DNA of 10,417 nt from Pleurotus ostreatus/Saccharomyces cerevisiae fusant. Its lineage: Eukaryota > Opisthokonta. Below, piece by piece: positions 6,759 through 10,417 of the stretch. Position numbers and translations under genes: made by a program. The first letter of the stretch is position 1. Every line of letters begins with the position of its first letter. The notes under the pieces are model-generated. The model did not search any database and was not told where the DNA came from. It saw only the letters and a program-made list of their open reading frames with translations. Location: NCBI GenBank assembly GCA_024196135.1, contig JAMQCK010001249.1, forward strand, positions 1-10,417, written 5' to 3'.

Positions 6759-7190
6759 TGCGCTATGCTGGCGCTTATAGTACTAAGGGGGACAAGGAAC
6801 AGGCAATAATGAGCCTCCATGATACCTCTACGCAGCAGCTTCGTAGCCCTCATACTACAAAACGTCTTCTGCGCGCATATCTATCCTGACATCTGCCTCT
6901 TTCAATACTCTATGTTGAGATCGCATGATTTAGTGCACTGACCGCCCCGTTCTCATCAAATACCCTCTCATGAAGTTTTTGCGACCCCAATCTCAATGAG
7001 GTAGATCAGACAGACAACCAACATTGTATCCAGCCCTAGGTACTGACCGGCTGACCGGGAATCGAACATTTCAAGTCACGTGGTAACGCAAATTCCGCCG
7101 GCCGAGGTTGAGTCTGCCTGCATTGTTAGTCGAGCTCTTGTCTTGGACGACGTTCTCCACGCTACGGTCTCCCTTGCTCCTTCCCAACGG
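6759..7190 (+). other. intergenic: F-box 3' flank and MYND gene upstream region
   Basis: About 430 bases with no credible ORF. AT content rises after the F-box stop, and AATAATG near 6806 is the closest thing to a poly(A) signal. Towards 7044-7060 there is a short direct repeat of GACCGG. No TATA box is seen before the MYND start. The frame continuous with the MYND gene reaches back to 7080 but has no ATG before 7191. Confidence 0.5.
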
Positions 7191-9117
7191 ATGCCGCAAG
7201 CACCCCGTGCAAACTATAGCCAGGATGTCAGGAAAAGGGCCGAAGCGGAGCTACGCAGGCCACAGACCTTTCGCATCCTTCGTCTTGATCCCTTCGCTTT
7301 GGCCAGCCATCACTGGGATCTGAAAACTCCAGAAATTCAACGGGTGGTGGATGAGTTGACCAAGCTCGACAACTTCATGGTTCTTCGGCGCACCGCTGAC
7401 GAGGGGCCCGCGTCTGGCATTCAGAAGGAGATGACCCATTGTGTTCAGGCGCTCTGGCCCACACTGGTGCTTTGGCTTGACTTTCTGCACCCAATGCACC
7501 ACGCCCATACGGAGCGGCGAGAACTCGTCCCGGTAACGCTCCTCTGTATTATGCTCGCTCACTGCTTTGAGCCCGATCCTCCCATGTACGAGCTGCGTAA
7601 ACATACGCCACTCCTTTACAAGCTCCTCTTCAACATCTGGCTACGTTTCGACAAGTTCATCAATTCTCGCACGGACGTCCACCTCTGCCTAATTCGCCTC
7701 CACTCCGCCGTGCGCTGGTCGATGTGGGACACGCACCGCAATACGTTCATGCACGCCGGGAAGACGATGACCACGGAAGAGATCAAACAGATAGTCGACG
7801 AGAACTCAAGTCCGTACTGCGTTCCAGCGGCCCTCGCCGTTGTCGACAATCATCCGAGGCGCTTCTATCGCCTCGTGATGGGGCAACTGGTGCTCCTCGC
7901 TGACGCGACGCTCGCCACGCGCAGAGCACAAGCGGTCGACGCCATGGACGATGGCATCATCGCACTCGGAGAGTTCGCCCGCGAGCTCTTTCCTCAGCCT
8001 TCCCATACCAGAGATGTTGTCGTAGGACTCGTCCAGGTCACCCAGAAGCTCTTGGACGCGCCCAACAGGATAGGATGGACAGCAGCGCGCAACATCCCCA
8101 GCGTGCTAAACTCCATTTGGGCGACGGATGATCGCGGACTCACTGTCGCATGGGCATTGCGCGCGGGTGTTCTGCCGCTTCTGACAAGGCTGGAGGCGAT
8201 ATCTGAGACGCCGGGGATGGCGTGGCCGATGAAGGACAATCACCTCAAGCTCGCGTTTGGGACTATCAGGATGCATGGGACGCACGTATGCGTCCTACGC
8301 GCCCTCTCCCATTTGACGGCGACGCAGAAGGTCTTCTTTCGGCACTCAGAGGACGATCAGTCGAAGGAGCGGATGGTGTTCGATATCGCTATATACGAAC
8401 GCTTGGAGGTGTGGCGTCAAGCCTACCATCAGGAAGTCTGCCATTATCCCGACGTGCGTCGCTCGCCTCTCCCATCACATTTGCTAATCATATCCGCAGT
8501 GCCCGTCCGTACCGCAGCAGCCGGCGCAAAACATGCGTCGCTGCCCCTGCTTCAACGTTCGCTATTGCTCAAAGGACTGCCAAAGCGCCGACTGGGCCGA
8601 TCACAAGCGCTACTGCGTTGACGGTCCTATGGGGAACAGCCTCATCCGGCTCACGCAGGGTACGCATACAGACTTTATGAACGCGCTTGGTTTGGAATGC
8701 GTCTCTTCTGACTCTACTCCCGCAGGTGATCTGACCTTTCGCGACGCTCACTTCGCGGCTTTCTACACCCGCTGGTACGTGCTGAAGCACGCATCACACA
8801 TCGCGGACAGCATCGCGCGCGAGCTCAAGGAGGCGCCTCATCCGGGAAGCCCCTACACCATCCAGGTGACAGTCGAGGTCGGGTGCCTGACAGCCACATA
8901 CTCCGTCGCACTGGATAAGGAGCTCTTCGGCGACCAGGACAACTCGTACATCGTCTTCTGTGCGATGGTTTGGCGACCGCGGGGTCATGTGTTCGCGCAA
9001 GTCATGTCCATGGACTGGGCGACGATGAAGGAGCGGGCGGCGATGAGAGATAGGGACGGAGACGCTCAAATAGCACCGTATTTCCCTTTGGAAAGGAGGG
9101 CGGACGAAGGACGTTGA
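7191..9117 (+). CDS. MYND-type zinc finger protein (three exons)
   Basis: Exons 7191-8453, 8500-8659 and 8726-9117 give 604 residues. The long N-terminal part (1-416) is helical-looking and Leu/Trp-rich, typical of the large agaricomycete MYND family, whose function is mostly unknown. The MYND finger follows: C417, C422, C436, C438, C444, C448, H456, C460, including R-Y-C-S-K-D-C-Q-S-A-D-W and H-K-R-Y-C. MYND fingers bind zinc and commonly mediate protein contacts with Pro-rich partners. The C-terminal 140 residues look like a conserved alpha/beta tail. Start: the first ATG in a frame open from 7080. Intron 1 has GTGCGT, TGCTAATC and CCGCAG and splits the first Cys pair; without splicing, the finger is lost to a frame change. 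Intron 2 has GTACGC, CTGAC and CCCGCAG. It lies tandem after the F-box gene and converges with the minus-strand gene. Confidence 0.85.
8454..8499 (+). other. intron 1 of the MYND gene (46 nt)
   Basis: The donor is GTGCGT, the branch point GCTAATC lies about 17 nt before the end, and the acceptor is CCGCAG. Splicing joins the codon for D421 directly to the codon for C422 and brings the two halves of the MYND finger into one frame, which is strong internal support. Confidence 0.85.
8660..8725 (+). other. intron 2 of the MYND gene (66 nt, frame-neutral)
   Basis: The donor is GTACGC after CAGG, the branch point is CTGAC near 8709-8713, and the acceptor is TCCCGCAG. The length is a multiple of three and there is no in-frame stop, so the frame stays open whether or not it is removed. 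Removal joins R-L-T-Q-G to D-L-T-F-R-D. Confidence 0.65.
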
Positions 9118-9347
9118 GACTAGCACTCACAGGGACGTTGAAAAGCATTTGTACACGGCAGCCATGTTGCCAGGCATGCAGAGCATACCTGCGACTCCGT
9201 TCACACTATCATAATACTTGACGGGGGATAGATTACTATGATACATGTAACATTGTATTCTTTCACTTGATTTGTCCTTAGATGTACATCCAGATGATTG
9301 ACCGCGTTTCCCCATCGCCCGGCCTTCGTATTCTCTATCCCAGAAGC
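9118..9347. other. shared 3' flank of two convergent genes
   Basis: A relatively AT-rich 230-base gap between the stop of the MYND gene and the stop of the minus-strand gene. No ORF is supported. Both 3'UTRs must lie here and may overlap. Confidence 0.6.
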
Positions 9348-10417
9348 CTACTCTATCCCGTCCACGATACGCCGCTTCTTGCGCGACTTCTTCTTCCGAA
9401 GCTCGGCCGATTGCTCGTCGCCACCTCCACCGCCCACCTCTGTGGTGCGATCACCCAGGGCAGAGCTGCGCGACGAGGTCTCGGGCACGGCGTCGCTGAA
9501 CATGTCGCCTGGCATCCGCTTGTCGGCGTCCATGAACGTTGGATCATCGAACGAGGTAGCGACTCCAGCGAAGTCGTCGAACTGCGTATCGTCAGTGGTC
9601 GACACGCCCTCAACACCCCAGCTTCCCCATGTGCCTTCGTCCACAGCTGGAGTCGCGTTGGAGTGGTACTTGCTTGAAGTGATCTGCCGAACCGCTGGCG
9701 ACGGCCGAGACGGGGACCGGAAGGAGAACGTTGCGTGCCCAGTCTGGTCGGTAGTCGTCCGTGCACGGAGTGCGAACTCGTCCGAGTTGAGGTCCGGGAT
9801 GAGAATTTCAGCGTCCTTGGGACCATCCGTGCGTGAGGGACCGCCGTCGCGACTGACGGTGGCCGGCTTGCTCGCCTCCGGGAACTCCTCGAAGTCCTCT
9901 GATTCGGCGTCGAGATCCTCGAACACCCGCGGCGCGAAGTCCTCATCCTCCTCGTCGAATTCGAGAGGGACGCTTTCGTCTACGCTAGCTGGGCCATGCG
10001 AGGGAGCACGAATTTTGCTATACCCGCGCCGGATGCCTTCGCCCATGCGGTCGGCGACGGCGATGAAAGAGGCGCGATTACCACCACCTGATGCACGCCG
10101 CGACGACAAAGAAGGAACACGGATGGGAATTGGCGTGCGCGCGGGCAGGCTGGGTATGCCGCTCATGAAGCTTCTCGGCCTGCCGTTGGGGAGCATTGGG
10201 AGGACCGTCTGGACGGGCGCACCGACGTCGGCGGAGATAGCATGCGCGAGAGGCGCATCAAAAGAGGCCCTCTCTGGTTCGATGTCATCCATCCCGTCGA
10301 CGAAGCCATCCACTGCACCAGGCTTGGCAACGACTTCGTGTCGCACGCTGATGACCGGCCCGCTGACAGTGAAGCGATACTGGCGTAAAAGAGCATGGTA
10401 ATCCTCTCCTGCATGTA
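9348..10417 (-). CDS. unrecognised acidic, mostly disordered protein (C-terminal part)
   Basis: The frame is open from the right edge of the window to a TAG at 9348-9350, giving at least 355 residues with the N-terminus missing. The most protein-like part is at the edge: Y-R-F-T-V-S-G-P-V-I-S-V-R-H-E-V-V, which reads as beta strands of a folded domain. Then follow a Pro/Ser/Arg region, G-E-G-I-R-R-G-Y-S-K-I-R (about visible residues 125-136), an acidic stretch with repeated E-D-F/D-E-D-F (about 150-180), a W-G-S-W motif (about 263-266), several D-D-F and D-P-T-F motifs, a Gly run, and a Lys/Arg-rich tail (R-K-K-K-S-R-K-K-R-R) that could be a nuclear signal. The D-x-F motifs could bind adaptor ear domains, but that is speculation. 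A TGCAG ending at 10409 on this strand could be a splice acceptor, so the exon may begin there. I do not recognise the family. A long opposite-strand frame overlaps it; composition and the lack of an ATG start there favour the minus strand. Confidence 0.68.
   Translation of the reverse strand, partial: HAGEDYHALLRQYRFTVSGPVISVRHEVVAKPGAVDGFVDGMDDIEPERASFDAPLAHAISADVGAPVQTVLPMLPNGRPRSFMSGIPSLPARTPIPIRVPSLSSRRASGGGNRASFIAVADRMGEGIRRGYSKIRAPSHGPASVDESVPLEFDEEDEDFAPRVFEDLDAESEDFEEFPEASKPATVSRDGGPSRTDGPKDAEILIPDLNSDEFALRARTTTDQTGHATFSFRSPSRPSPAVRQITSSKYHSNATPAVDEGTWGSWGVEGVSTTDDTQFDDFAGVATSFDDPTFMDADKRMPGDMFSDAVPETSSRSSALGDRTTEVGGGGGDEQSAELRKKKSRKKRRIVDGIE

Noticed and set aside
8222..8680. 152-codon plus-strand frame inside the MYND gene
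   Set aside because: It is a shadow in another register; the MYND frame gives the expected finger after splicing.
9298..10401. 367-codon plus-strand frame opposite the minus-strand gene
   Set aside because: It begins at TTG, is Ser/Arg/Pro-rich without structure, and mirrors the minus-strand frame, which has clear acidic, motif-bearing composition and stays open to the window edge.

Overview
The window looks like nuclear DNA of a basidiomycete fungus of the class Agaricomycetes, most likely a wood-decay polypore or relative. This is inferred, not proven. The evidence is very short introns (46-67 nt) with GTRNGT-type donors, CTNAC-like branch points and YAG acceptors; GC-rich coding sequence; a TATA-driven small-protein gene; and two members of families that are strongly expanded in these fungi, an F-box/LRR protein and a MYND zinc-finger protein. 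I see no bacterial signals, tRNA, rRNA, CRISPR array or intact transposon.

Layout. 1-750: mostly upstream sequence with one weak small ORF (201-485). 752-1650: a clear small gene with a TATA box, a likely 5'UTR intron, a 50-residue Cys-rich microprotein (901-1053), a likely 3'UTR intron, and a second short ORF that opens with six histidines (1224-1394), followed by what looks like a 3' end. 1764-4273: a long stretch of uncertain content. It has several good-looking introns and fragments of open frame, including one spliced model (2705-3339), but nothing I recognise. 4274-4625: a better two-exon small ORF of 94 residues. 4824-6758: an intron-free F-box/LRR-like protein of 644 residues with a very acidic insertion. 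7191-9117: a three-exon MYND-finger protein of 604 residues. 9348-10417 (minus strand, running off the right edge): the C-terminal part of an unrecognised, largely disordered acidic protein with a basic tail.

The genes do not form an obvious pathway or cluster. The F-box gene and the MYND gene are tandem on the plus strand with about 430 bases between them. The MYND gene converges on the minus-strand gene with 230 bases between stop codons. The most unusual part is the small gene at 752-1650, where a zinc-knuckle-like Cys peptide and a His-rich peptide appear to share one transcript and could be joined in frame by alternative splicing. No established new system is evident; the candidates below are hypotheses that transcript data would settle.
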